Positions 7,659 to 15,039 of a DNA stretch of 64,000 nt are shown piece by piece. This stretch comes from Flavobacterium sp. (GTDB lineage Bacteria > Bacteroidota > Bacteroidia > Flavobacteriales > Flavobacteriaceae), in the NCBI GenBank assembly GCA_015234525.1, contig JADGMX010000049.1, positions 124,001 to 188,000 on the forward strand, given 5' to 3'. Below the pieces are notes generated by a model. It saw nothing but the letters and a program-made list of their open reading frames with translations, was not told the origin of the DNA and made no database searches. The translations under genes were made by a program, and so were the position numbers. Position 1 is the first letter of the stretch. Each line of letters begins with the position of its first letter.

Positions 7659-8258
7659 ATGAAAGAAGGATACATTATAAGAGAACAAGAAAAAGTACAT
7701 TTTATTACAGCCACAGTTGTAGACTGGATTGATGTTTTTACCAGAAAAATTTATCGTGAATGCATTATTGACAGTTTAGAGTTTTGCATTAAAAATAAAG
7801 GAATGATTGTGTATGGTTATGTAATAATGAGTAATCATATCCATTTAATTATACAGTCAAAAGACGGCAAATTATCAGACTTAATCAGAGATTTTAAAAA
7901 GTTTACTGCAAAAATAATTTTAGATAAAATTCAAACCGAACCCGAAAGTCGAAGAGAATGGATGTTAGAGCGTTTTAAGCTAGCTACAGAATCTCACTGC
8001 CGCAACAAAAATTATCAGTTTTGGCAATATGGAAATCATGCTGAAGAGATTTATTCAGAAAAATTTATGTGGTCAAAATTAGATTATATACATTTAAATC
8101 CTGTTCGAGCAGGTATTGTTATAAAAGCTTCGGAATATATTTATTCGAGTGCGAGTAATTACATAAATGGAGAAGGTATTTTGACCGTTGAAAAAGCGGA
8201 TAATCCTGTTGTAGATGTTTTAAGAAACAGTTCTTTAGATAAATATAATGGTTATTAA
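7659..8258 (+). CDS. REP-associated tyrosine transposase (RAYT, IS200-like HUH family)
   Basis: A 199-residue single-domain protein of usual family length. It has the HUH metal-binding motif in MSNHIHLII (H60, H62), the family segment LIRDFKKFTAK, the ESRREWML segment, and the conserved KLDYIHLNPVRAG near the C-terminus. RAYT proteins nick and join single-stranded DNA at REP hairpins and are usually single-copy, domesticated relatives of IS200/IS605 transposases. Where many relatives have a tyrosine in the helix after the HUH motif, this protein has F82 (KKFTAK); I cannot tell from sequence alone which tyrosine is catalytic. The gene lies between inverted hairpins, and its last 42 codons are duplicated at 6255. 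The sequence is AT-rich compared with the core genes. Confidence 0.88.
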   Translation: MKEGYIIREQEKVHFITATVVDWIDVFTRKIYRECIIDSLEFCIKNKGMIVYGYVIMSNHIHLIIQSKDGKLSDLIRDFKKFTAKIILDKIQTEPESRREWMLERFKLATESHCRNKNYQFWQYGNHAEEIYSEKFMWSKLDYIHLNPVRAGIVIKASEYIYSSASNYINGEGILTVEKADNPVVDVLRNSSLDKYNGY

Positions 8259-8291
8259 AGCTCAAAGTCGGGAGACTTTGCGCAGCAGTGG
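8133..8291 (+). repeat. 159-bp repeat, transposase 3' end (matches 6255-6413)
   Basis: The parent copy of the severed repeat. It contains the transposase C-terminus and the hairpin CAAAGTC (8263-8269) / GACTTTG (8274-8280) with loop GGGA. Identity stops exactly after TGG (8289-8291), where the second orphan cassette begins. Confidence 0.95.
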
Positions 8292-8390
8292 TGTCGCAGA
8301 CACATTTTTAGAAAAAGATGGAACAAAAACTGAACAATCTTATAGCACCTCCTCCAGTGGTGGATTAATAGTTACAAAAAAACATATTCC
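8290..8390 (+). pseudogene. Orphan C-terminal tail 2 (about 33 residues)
   Basis: Immediately right of the transposase end, one frame (ggt gtc gca gac at 8290) encodes GVADTFLEKDGTK followed by about 20 more residues ending KKHIP. Its stop codon TGA (8388-8390 as cca-tga with the next ATG at 8391) abuts the following lipoprotein gene. It has no start codon. The layout, with the tail, then a tightly linked small lipoprotein, then a terminator, repeats that of cassette 1. The tail is too short to be a complete toxin domain. It may be the residual end of a protein cut by the transposase unit. Confidence 0.5.
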
Positions 8391-8732
8391 ATGAAAAAGT
8401 TGTATATAAGTAGAATAAATTTATTATTGTTATCACTAATAAGTTTGAATTGTCGTTCGATAAAGACAAATTGTAATGAGAACATTGTGTTTAGAGAGAA
8501 ATTTTTCAAATCTATTCACGATGCTGAAGATGTTATTCATGGTAAATCCCATAATAGAAAACAATACGATGAAGCATTAAGTTTTTTAGATGATTATGTT
8601 TGTGTAGATTACGAAAAAACTCTTAATTACAGAAATATCTATACATTAAAAGGATTTGATGATGATAAAAAGGGGTGGTTGAAATGGTATGAAGAAAATA
8701 AATGCAATGACACCCAATTTAAGAAAAAGTAA
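8391..8732 (+). CDS. Small lipoprotein, possible immunity protein of cassette 2
   Basis: A 113-residue protein with a lipoprotein signal (LISLNC, cysteine at about residue 21) and a short polar helical mature part (DDYVCVDYEK, WLKWYEENKC). No family is recognised. The ATG directly follows, with overlap at the A, the TGA of an orphan tail, so translation is probably coupled. A terminator starts within the stop codon. The base composition is AT-rich like the transposase and cassette 1. The protein is unlike the cassette 1 lipoprotein in sequence, as expected if each pairs with a different tail. The immunity function is inferred from arrangement only. Confidence 0.68.
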   Translation: MKKLYISRINLLLLSLISLNCRSIKTNCNENIVFREKFFKSIHDAEDVIHGKSHNRKQYDEALSFLDDYVCVDYEKTLNYRNIYTLKGFDDDKKGWLKWYEENKCNDTQFKKK

Positions 8733-8753
8733 CCACCTTCGGGTAGTTTTTTT
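8731..8753 (+). terminator. Terminator of cassette 2
   Basis: AACCACC and GGTAGTT pair around the tetraloop TTCG with one mismatch, followed by T8747-8753. It overlaps the stop codon of the lipoprotein gene. Confidence 0.75.
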
Positions 8754-8935
8754 AGCCACCTACATACGCATTGCCCCCCGCTGCCGCGCGAAATGAAATA
8801 CGACGGAGTCAATCCCTTCGCGTGGTAATGCATCCCCCGCTGCCGCGCTGTGCGTACCCTTAGCAACCCGTAAACTTTTCCTGATATTCTCCACAAAAAT
8901 GCAACCCGCCACCGACCGTTTTCAGGGTAGAAGTG
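8754..8935. other. Intergenic stretch with two GC-rich REP-like feet
   Basis: No gene is seen. CCCCCGCTGCCGCGC occurs at 8775-8789 and 8834-8848, 59 bp apart. Read on the minus strand, both give GCGCGGCAGCGGGGG, which shares the foot GCAGCGGGGG with the minus-strand reading of the hairpin at 7545-7570. They may be decayed REP sequences of the same system. Confidence 0.4.
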
Positions 8936-9088
8936 TCACTTTTTCGAAGAATCCAGCGCGCGCGTAGTCACAAAATACCGCCACGCAATCAGCGCCAATT
9001 GCCACTTTTTCGCCTTAGCCATATCAAGCTGCCGCCGCGTAAACGAGGGTAAAATCAGCCGGTTAACCTTTGCCAGAAATTTATACAT
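8936..9088 (-). CDS. Conserved 50-residue protein (often labelled 'SsrA-binding protein' in flavobacteria)
   Basis: A 50-residue basic protein, starting MYKFLAKVNRLILPSF and continuing with RRQLDMAKAKKWQLALIAWRYFVTTRALD. I recognise this as a short conserved Flavobacteriaceae family that automatic annotation often calls SsrA-binding protein; it is far shorter than SmpB (about 150 residues) and lacks its oligonucleotide-binding barrel, so that name is doubtful. The reading frame is open further upstream, but the conserved part begins at this ATG (9088). TAAATTTG (minus strand, 9099-9092) lies just upstream and could be a -7 box, which would make the mRNA almost leaderless. The function is unknown. 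Confidence 0.7.
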   Translation of the reverse strand: MYKFLAKVNRLILPSFTRRQLDMAKAKKWQLALIAWRYFVTTRALDSSKK

Positions 9089-9133
9089 ACTCAAATTTAA
9101 GTAAAAATGATTGAAATTTGGGCGGCACCACAA

Positions 9134-9193
9134 GGGTCGGGCTATTCGCTGCAATCTCCTTATCAGGAGGATTTTCGCTGCTATCCCTGCCGC
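9134..9193 (-). repeat. Intergenic palindromic element, variant copy E1
   Basis: The hairpin CTCCT (9156-9160) / AGGAG (9165-9169) with loop TATC lies between the flanks GGGCTATTCGCTGCAATC and TTTTCGCTGCTATCCCTG. On the minus strand it reads CAGGGATAGCAGCGAAAATCC, stem, GATTGCAGCGAATAGCCC, related to the flanks of copies A-D (AATCC, stem, GATTGCAG) and to E2 at 55216-55276. It lies just after the 3' end of the MFS gene. Confidence 0.6.
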
Positions 9194-9210
9194 ATGCTGC
9201 TATGTTGTTG

Positions 9211-10425
9211 CTAATATCTTGACGTTGTTAACCTGATTAAGTAAATTGTAGCCAGTGCGGCCGCCACCCCAATTGCACCCATCACAAACCAATTCAGCTG
9301 ATAGCCACCATGCTCAATAATGCCCAAACCGAGTTTCGCACTAACAATATGTGCCAAACTGAAACTCATCGTGTAAAGCGCCATGTAACGTCCTTCATGA
9401 CCTTTCGGCGCGCGACTCATCGCAAACGAATTTGAGAACGGGAACACAAACATTTCACCCACCGTGATAAATAGAATGCTGATCACCAGTATTCCCGCCC
9501 AAACGTTAATCATCAGGCTAAAATAACTCAGCGCCATTAAAAACGAACCCCATAGGATGATCCTAAGTTTGTTAACCTTTTTGCGTTCAAAGTATCCGAC
9601 AATCGGCATTTCCAAAAAGAAAATCAAAAGCCCGTTTAAAGTCATCAGCAATCCGGTCTGAAATTCGGTCAGCGCATACTGATCGTGATGATAAAGCGGC
9701 AAGGTGGTGAAAAGCTGGAAGAACACTAACGCCGTCGCGAAGCTGATCAGCAAAAACACCCAAAACGGACGGTCTTTAAAAACCGACGCGGTAAGCACCT
9801 CGCCGGGATGTGTCGTGTCTATAAATGGCGAACGCTTTTTCTCCTTGACCAAAAGCGTAAAAATCAATATCGAAACAATACACGACGTTCCATCAATCCA
9901 AAAAAGACCTTTGTAACCAATTCCCATGATGATTAGTCCGCCCAATGCCGGTCCTGCCGCAAATCCTAAGTTAACAGCCAACCGAACCAAAGTCAGCGCG
10001 CGAGTCCTGTTTTCAGGTTTGGCGTACGCACCAAGTGAAACAAACATCGCCGGGCGGAACATATCGGCGACGGTCATAATGCAGAACATCCCGATGCAAA
10101 GTCCCCAAAACGACGTAATAAACTGTATTCCGTAAAACATGAGCCCGCTGGTGAACAAGCTAAACACCATTACTTTATAGAAACCGAGTTTATCCGCAAG
10201 TTTGCCGCCTAACCACGACCCGGCCATCGACCCTGCGCCGAAGCTGACCAAAATCCAGCTCACTTCATCCAGCGTGAAGTGCAGATCTTCTTTTAGATAC
10301 TTCGATAAAAATGGAAGCACCATCGTACCGGCGCGGTTAATAAAGGTGATAAGCGTGAGAATCCAGATTTCGCGGGAAAATCCTTTGAAATTATTGGTAT
10401 AGCGCTGAAAAGCTGATCGGATCAT
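9211..10425 (-). CDS. Major facilitator superfamily transporter
   Basis: A 404-residue inner-membrane protein with about 12 hydrophobic segments. The MFS motif between helices 2 and 3 is visible (GSWLGGKLADKLG), and the N-terminal half has the drug-exporter-like SMAGSWLGG and MFRPAMFVS segments. The substrate is unknown; general similarity suggests a small-molecule exporter. The open frame continues upstream to 10467, but the -7 box TAACTTTG lies inside that extension, so the ATG at 10425 is chosen. The gene stands alone, divergent from the TatD-like gene. Confidence 0.85.
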   Translation of the reverse strand: MIRSAFQRYTNNFKGFSREIWILTLITFINRAGTMVLPFLSKYLKEDLHFTLDEVSWILVSFGAGSMAGSWLGGKLADKLGFYKVMVFSLFTSGLMFYGIQFITSFWGLCIGMFCIMTVADMFRPAMFVSLGAYAKPENRTRALTLVRLAVNLGFAAGPALGGLIIMGIGYKGLFWIDGTSCIVSILIFTLLVKEKKRSPFIDTTHPGEVLTASVFKDRPFWVFLLISFATALVFFQLFTTLPLYHHDQYALTEFQTGLLMTLNGLLIFFLEMPIVGYFERKKVNKLRIILWGSFLMALSYFSLMINVWAGILVISILFITVGEMFVFPFSNSFAMSRAPKGHEGRYMALYTMSFSLAHIVSAKLGLGIIEHGGYQLNWFVMGAIGVAAALATIYLIRLTTSRY

Positions 10426-10443
10426 GGTCGTGTAAAAGTGCGG

Positions 10444-10478
10444 CAAAGTTACGCAAAGTGTTTGCATTGTTGGGCCAA
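10444..10478 (-). promoter_or_regulatory. Promoter of the MFS gene
   Basis: Minus-strand TAACTTTG (10451-10444) is a perfect -7 element; TTG (10478-10476) lies 24 nt upstream, slightly longer than usual. Initiation would fall a few bases before the ATG at 10425, which excludes the upstream in-frame start. Confidence 0.65.
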
Positions 10479-10558
10479 CTTAACACAGGTAATCGGTTGC
10501 TTTTGTTTATTTTTGCCTAAAGGGCATTCGTCGGTTTCGGCGTTCAAAACATCGGACT

Positions 10559-11227
10559 ATGAAATACATCAATTTGCACACTCACGGACTATCGGGCAAT
10601 CACGAATCGCTTGAGATTCTGAACGTTTATCCGTCTGATCCGGTTTCGCACAACGGTGTTTATTCAAGCGGAATTCACCCGTGGTATGTCAGGCGTGAAA
10701 CCCTGACCCGCGAGCTTCAACTGACCGAAGACAGGCTGCAAGATCCGAATTGCATAGCAGTAGGCGAGTGCGGACTCGATCATAAAGTGAATGTTGATTA
10801 TAAACTTCAGCAAAAAGCGTTCGAACAGCAGTTGATGCTTGCCCAGGAATTTCAAAAACCGGTCATTCTTCATATTGTTGGGGCGTACTCGGAGTTGGCA
10901 GCGCTACACAAAAACATGAAATTGACCGTACCGCTCATCATCCACGGATTTGCCAAGAATGTTATGACCGCGAAACAAATGCTGGATCACGATATTTATT
11001 TGTCGTTTGGAAAACATTTAATGCGAAATCCAGCTATGGAGGAAGTACTTCAATCTGTTCCCGATGATCGGTTTTTTCTCGAAACTGATTCTGCCGACCA
11101 AAGCATTGAGGAGGTTTACAACAAAGCTGCGTCGTACCGCGGAATCTCGGTTGAAGATTTGCAGGAACTGATGAAAACAAATTATAAACGAATATTTACT
11201 ACAAATACTAATGGCAGAATGGACTGA
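10559..11227 (+). CDS. TatD-family metal-dependent hydrolase
   Basis: A 222-residue protein with the TatD layout: metal ligands H7 and H9 (LHTHG), E70 (GECGLD), H105 (ILHIVG), H129 (IIHGF) and D177 (LETDS). Family members are TIM-barrel metal hydrolases with 3'-5' DNase activity, acting in DNA fragmentation or repair. At 222 residues it is somewhat shorter than usual TatD proteins (about 255-265). The stop overlaps the start of tcdA by 17 nt, and a HAD gene follows, so the three form one operon. TATTTTTG at 10508-10515 could be its -7 box. Confidence 0.85.
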   Translation: MKYINLHTHGLSGNHESLEILNVYPSDPVSHNGVYSSGIHPWYVRRETLTRELQLTEDRLQDPNCIAVGECGLDHKVNVDYKLQQKAFEQQLMLAQEFQKPVILHIVGAYSELAALHKNMKLTVPLIIHGFAKNVMTAKQMLDHDIYLSFGKHLMRNPAMEEVLQSVPDDRFFLETDSADQSIEEVYNKAASYRGISVEDLQELMKTNYKRIFTTNTNGRMD

Positions 11228-11933
11228 GAGAACCGCGTTATTGTTCGGTGACCAGGGAATGGAAAAGCTTGCAAAAGCAAATGTTTTAATTGTTGGCGTT
11301 GGCGGAGTTGGCTCTTTTGCAGCCGAATTCGTAGCGCGTGCCGGAGTCGGAAAAATAACGATCGTCGATGGTGATGTGGTCGATATCACTAATATAAACC
11401 GTCAATTGCCCGCGCTTCACTCAACTGTCGGACAGCCTAAAGTTGACGTGGTTGGCAACCGCCTGATGGATATTAACCCCGAACTTCAACTGACAAAGAT
11501 CAAAGAATTCTTATCGCCGGAACGCGCTTTCGAAATCGTGTCAGACGAATTTGATTATGTAATGGATTGCATCGACAGCGTAACCCCGAAACTGAATTTG
11601 ATTACGGCCGCCAAACGAAAGCGCGTCAAAATTATCAGCAGTATGGGCGCAGGCGGAAAGATGGAAGCTGCAAAAGTTAAGGTTGCCGATATCAGCAATA
11701 CCGAAAACTGCTTTCTGGCCAAAGCAATAAAAAAACGTCTCAAAGAAGTCAAAATCGACAAAGGCGTAAAAGTGGTTTATTCGTCTGAAATACAGGATGA
11801 ACGTAGCTTGAAAACCACCGACGGCAAGAACTACAAAAAGTCGTTTTACGGAACAAATAGCTATATGCCCGGACTTTTCGGACTGTACGCCGCCGAAACC
11901 GTAATCCGACATTTATTAAAAAGAGAAGAATGA
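11211..11933 (+). CDS. tcdA: tRNA threonylcarbamoyladenosine dehydratase
   Basis: A 240-residue E1-like (ThiF/MoeB fold) protein. It shows the nucleotide-binding glycine motif GVGGVGS (29-35), the acidic VDGDVVD (52-58), and NINRQ (61-65) with the conserved arginine. TcdA uses ATP to cyclise t6A37 of ANN-decoding tRNAs to ct6A. The length and the absence of the cysteine-rich zinc tetrad of MoeB/ThiF fit TcdA. It overlaps the TatD gene by 17 nt and the HAD gene by 4 nt (ATGA), indicating translational coupling in one operon. Confidence 0.9.
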   Translation: MAEWTERTALLFGDQGMEKLAKANVLIVGVGGVGSFAAEFVARAGVGKITIVDGDVVDITNINRQLPALHSTVGQPKVDVVGNRLMDINPELQLTKIKEFLSPERAFEIVSDEFDYVMDCIDSVTPKLNLITAAKRKRVKIISSMGAGGKMEAAKVKVADISNTENCFLAKAIKKRLKEVKIDKGVKVVYSSEIQDERSLKTTDGKNYKKSFYGTNSYMPGLFGLYAAETVIRHLLKREE

Positions 11934-12586
11934 TTACAACCGTAATATTTGACATGGATGGCGTAATAGTCGACACTGAACCGGTTCACTATTTTGCCTT
12001 TCAGCAACATTTTAAATTGTTGAATATCGAAATTCCGCGAGAACTTTACGCAACGTTCACCGGCAATTCGACAAAGAATATCTATCAAAAATTAAAAGAT
12101 CAATTTGGATTGCAGGAAGAAGTTGAAAAATTGGTCGACATCAAGCGGGCGATTTTCAACGATGCTTTTGATTCGAAAGAAGACTTGTTCCTTCTTGACG
12201 GCGTATTGGATTTAATCGTGGATCTGCATCAAAACGGCATGCAATTGATCTTGGCATCGTCATCAGCGTATGTGACGATTGAAAAGATTTTTAACCGGTT
12301 TAAGCTGCATCAATATTTTTCGCACATTGTTAGTGGCGAAGATTTTCCGCAGTCGAAACCGCATCCGGCGATTTTTGAGAAAGCAGCCGAATTGTCAGGC
12401 CATCCGAAAGAAAAATGCATTGTGATCGAAGACAGCACCAACGGCATCAAATCGGCTAAAAGTGCCGGAATTTTTTGCATTGGTTACGACAGCGAACACT
12501 CGAAGTTGCAGGATCTCTCGCTTGCCGACATGAAAATCAACCATTTCAACGAACTTTCGTTTGACCTGATTTCAAAATTGGGATAA
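11930..12586 (+). CDS. HAD-superfamily hydrolase, beta-phosphoglucomutase-like
   Basis: A 218-residue cytoplasmic protein. HAD motif I is FDMDGVIVD (D8 nucleophile, D10), followed by a helical cap, motif II in LASSSAYV, the lysine in SKPHPAIF and motif III in VIEDSTNGI. This pattern matches the subfamily that contains beta-phosphoglucomutase and sugar-phosphate phosphatases; the substrate cannot be assigned. It starts within the tcdA stop (ATGA). Its 3' end overlaps that of the convergent photolyase gene by 15 nt, with no terminator between. Confidence 0.85.
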   Translation: MITTVIFDMDGVIVDTEPVHYFAFQQHFKLLNIEIPRELYATFTGNSTKNIYQKLKDQFGLQEEVEKLVDIKRAIFNDAFDSKEDLFLLDGVLDLIVDLHQNGMQLILASSSAYVTIEKIFNRFKLHQYFSHIVSGEDFPQSKPHPAIFEKAAELSGHPKEKCIVIEDSTNGIKSAKSAGIFCIGYDSEHSKLQDLSLADMKINHFNELSFDLISKLG

Positions 12587-13882
12587 CGCCTGTTTGTAGG
12601 TTGAAATACAACGTTCCCGGGCGAAAGCGTGATCGACGATGGGCTGAGGATAAGATAAATCGTCAAATTCCGGAATCCATTTTCGGACGTATTCAAATTT
12701 TGGGTCAAATTTCCGCAGCTGTTCCGATGGATTAAAGATTCGGAAATAAGGTGCCGCGTCGACTCCGCTTCCGGCTGCCCATTGCCAATTGCCCACGTTT
12801 GATGCCTGTTCGTAATCGAGAAGTTTGGTGGCAAAATACGCCTCGCCCCAACGCCAATCAATCAGCAGATGTTTACACAAAAATCCCGCAGTAATCATTC
12901 TGACGCGATTATGCATAAAACCGGTAGCGTTTAATTCGCGCATTCCGGCATCAACCATTGGATAGCCGGTTTTTCCTTGACACCAATTTTTAAAGTCGGT
13001 TTCGTTGTTTCGCCATTGAACATGATCGTATTGCGGTTTGAAACTTCGATCGACCGTATGCGGGAAATGAAATAGAATTTGAATAAAGAACTCGCGCCAA
13101 ATCAATTCATTCAAAAATGTCGGATCCTTTGCGGATAATGCTAATCGGACCAATTTGCGAATACTGGTTGATCCAAAACGAAGATGCGCGCCAAGGTACG
13201 ACGTAGGTTTGATTGGAAGATTGCGGGTCTGGCTATAATTGTCGATAATGTTAGTCGAAACATTGAGTTCCGGCGGTCCGACTGCCGATTCTGTAAATCC
13301 GATTTGAGCAAGTGTCAGGAATGGATACTGGTTATTTGACAAATTTGTAAGCTTCAATTCAGATTTAAATTCCGGAATTTCAGATTTACTTAAAGCTGCT
13401 TTCCACTTATTGCTGTACGGCGTAAAGACCAGATAAGGTTTGCCATCGGGTTTTACAACTTCTGATTGTTCGAAAATGATATGATCTTTAAAGTCGTGAA
13501 ACTGAATGTTATGTTTGGAAAGTAATGATTGAACTTCAACATCGCGAGCAGTAGCATAAGGTTCGTAATCGCGGTTTGTAAAAACGGAGTCAATTTGGTT
13601 TTCGGCGACTAGTTGTTTAAATACCTCGACTGGTTTCCCGAAAAAGGTTGCGACGCCCGAATTTGAAGCCGCGAACTTTTTATTGATTTTGGACAGCAAC
13701 CTATGAATGAATGTTACCCGCGAGTCGGTGCGGTCGAGCTCACCCAATATATTTTCATCGTAGATAAATATTGGAATCACTTTGAGTTGACCGGAAAGCG
13801 CCTGGAAAAGTGCGTGATTGTCGTCGGTTCGCAAATCGCGTCTAAACCAGAATATCGAGATTTTTTCGGGTGGTTGCTGCAT
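12572..13882 (-). CDS. phrB: Deoxyribodipyrimidine photolyase / cryptochrome family
   Basis: A 436-residue protein. The N-terminal antenna domain (about 5-130) opens with IFWFRRDLRTDDNHAL. The C-terminal FAD-binding helical domain (about 200-430) contains LNELIWREFF, GYPMVDAGMREL, HNRVRM and NVGNWQWAAGSGVDAAPYF, all typical of class I photolyases. The enzyme repairs UV-induced cyclobutane pyrimidine dimers using blue light. The tryptophans expected for the electron chain and substrate pocket are present (NWQWAAG). A cryptochrome-type signalling role is a less likely alternative. The gene is transcribed away from the DUF2911 gene. Confidence 0.9.
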   Translation of the reverse strand: MQQPPEKISIFWFRRDLRTDDNHALFQALSGQLKVIPIFIYDENILGELDRTDSRVTFIHRLLSKINKKFAASNSGVATFFGKPVEVFKQLVAENQIDSVFTNRDYEPYATARDVEVQSLLSKHNIQFHDFKDHIIFEQSEVVKPDGKPYLVFTPYSNKWKAALSKSEIPEFKSELKLTNLSNNQYPFLTLAQIGFTESAVGPPELNVSTNIIDNYSQTRNLPIKPTSYLGAHLRFGSTSIRKLVRLALSAKDPTFLNELIWREFFIQILFHFPHTVDRSFKPQYDHVQWRNNETDFKNWCQGKTGYPMVDAGMRELNATGFMHNRVRMITAGFLCKHLLIDWRWGEAYFATKLLDYEQASNVGNWQWAAGSGVDAAPYFRIFNPSEQLRKFDPKFEYVRKWIPEFDDLSYPQPIVDHAFARERCISTYKQALSQF

Positions 13883-14011
13883 CAGATAAAGGTATGAAAA
13901 TGTTTAACGCCGAGTTATTTCTCTTAAACAAAGTAGGTGAAAATTGTGATTTGAAAGTGCGGAAAAAGCGGTTGACTTTTGTAAATTTACGCATTAACTA
14001 AAACTAAAAAC

Positions 14012-14857
14012 ATGAAGAAAATTTTCACGATGCTGTTTGTGGCGGCGATTGCATTTTCGGCTGACGCTCAAGTAAGAACTCCGCAGTCGAGTCCGGGTGC
14101 TGTAGTAAACCAAACGGTTGGTTTGACTGATGTTGTGGTTGAGTACGCTCGTCCGAGCATGAAAGGCAGAACGATTTATGGCGATCTGGTTCAGTTTGGT
14201 CGTGTTTGGAGAACCGGTGCGAACCAGAATTCGATGATCACTTTTAGCGAAGATGTAGTGATTGGCGGCAAAACTTTGAAAAAAGGCAAGTATGCGATCT
14301 TTACAGTTCCCAAAGCTGAGAATTGGGATGTGATTTTTTATACCGATACCAACAATTGGGGAACACCTGAGCCGTGGGACGAATCGAAAGTAGCTTTGAA
14401 AACAAGCGTAAAACCGGTGATGCTTGACCGTGCGGTTGAAACGTTCACCATTGGTTTCAACAACCTGGATAACAACTATGCCGATCTTGAAATCATTTGG
14501 GAAAAAACCTTGATCCCGGTTCGTTTTGAAGTTCCGACGCAAAAAATGGCAATGGCAAATATTGACAAGGCGCTAAACGGGCCAACTTCGGGGGATTATT
14601 TCTCAGCGGCTCAGTATTACTACCAGTCGAATGGCGATGCAAACAAGGCGCTTACTTTTGTAAACAAAGCCTTGGAACTTAGCAAAGACAAACCTTTTTA
14701 CTACTATCGTCAAAAAGCGTTGATTCAGGCAAGACTTGGCGACAAGAAAGGTGCAATCGAAACCGCTAAAATTTCATTGGCTGCTGCTCAAAAGGCAAAT
14801 AACAACGATTATGTTAAGATGAATCAAGACAGCATCAACGAGTGGAGCAAAAAATAA
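14012..14857 (+). CDS. DUF2911 secreted protein with TPR-like C-terminus
   Basis: A 281-residue protein with a signal peptide (about 1-19, ending ADAQ). The DUF2911 domain spans about 25-170 and has its usual signatures (VEYARPSMKGR, GRVWRTGANQNS, LKKGKYAIFTVP, WGTPEPWDESK). Residues 190-281 are helical and tetratricopeptide-like (ANKALTFVNKALELS, KGAIETAKISL). DUF2911 proteins are common in Bacteroidota and are exported, but their role is not established. It is a single gene, followed by palindromic element copy B. Confidence 0.85.
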   Translation: MKKIFTMLFVAAIAFSADAQVRTPQSSPGAVVNQTVGLTDVVVEYARPSMKGRTIYGDLVQFGRVWRTGANQNSMITFSEDVVIGGKTLKKGKYAIFTVPKAENWDVIFYTDTNNWGTPEPWDESKVALKTSVKPVMLDRAVETFTIGFNNLDNNYADLEIIWEKTLIPVRFEVPTQKMAMANIDKALNGPTSGDYFSAAQYYYQSNGDANKALTFVNKALELSKDKPFYYYRQKALIQARLGDKKGAIETAKISLAAAQKANNNDYVKMNQDSINEWSKK

Positions 14858-14880
14858 TCAATTATTGACAGGTTTGCGTG

Positions 14881-14945
14881 AGCGATGGGCGCGGCGTCCT
14901 TTTGCGCAGGCTTGCCAAGCAAAAGACATAGCAAACAGCGCGACG
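14881..14945 (+). repeat. Intergenic palindromic element, copy B
   Basis: The flank GCGATGGGCGCGGCGTCC leads into CTTTTGC (14899-14905), paired with GCAAAAG (14919-14925). An inner hairpin GGC-TT-GCC lies inside, and the right flank is ACATAGCAAACAGCGCGAC. The flanks match copy A closely; the stem is different. It is co-oriented with and 23 nt downstream of the DUF2911 gene. Confidence 0.75.
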
Positions 14946-15011
14946 GCGGATTGAATGGCTCAGCAAGAGTTTATATTTCTACGCCGGCACGCCCAAATCA
15001 GTCGTAAAAGT

Positions 15012-15037
15012 AAAGTCCCCAATTAAACGGGGACTTT
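15012..15037 (-). terminator. Terminator of the symporter operon
   Basis: AAAGTCCCC (15012-15020) pairs with GGGGACTTT (15029-15037), loop AATTAAAC. On the minus strand the stem follows the symporter stop; the T-rich tract is better on the plus strand, so it may work in both directions. Confidence 0.75.
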
Positions 15038-15039
15038 TT

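Larger units (their letters stand above)
7545..8291 (+). mobile_element. RAYT unit: hairpin-bounded REP-associated transposase element
   Basis: About 750 bp: left hairpin, an internal terminator-like stem-loop, the transposase gene, and a right hairpin with the foot GCGCAGCAGTGG. Right end 8263-8288 is, in reverse complement, nearly the same as the left end, sharing GCTGCGCAAAGTCTCCCGAC and the bases that follow. There are no longer terminal inverted repeats and no obvious target duplication, which fits single-strand HUH chemistry. A severed right end lies at 6255-6413. The exact borders are uncertain by a few bases because they were set from repeat identity. Confidence 0.7.

Noticed and set aside
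7545..8291. The hairpin repeats as a CRISPR array
   Set aside because: Only two or three hairpins, kilobase spacing and an inverted orientation, with no regular spacers.
5981..8753. Integration of the cassette patch at the tRNA-Arg gene
   Set aside because: I searched for a duplicate of the tRNA 3' end between 6055 and 8900 and found none, and there is no integrase gene, so no attachment-site claim is made.
8639..8896. An 85-codon minus-strand open frame including the GC-rich repeats
   Set aside because: It runs through a terminator and over the end of the lipoprotein gene, has no start support and reads low-complexity sequence.
13994..14542. A 182-codon minus-strand open frame opposite the DUF2911 gene
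   Set aside because: DUF2911 motifs and the signal peptide are on the plus strand; the antisense frame shows no family features.
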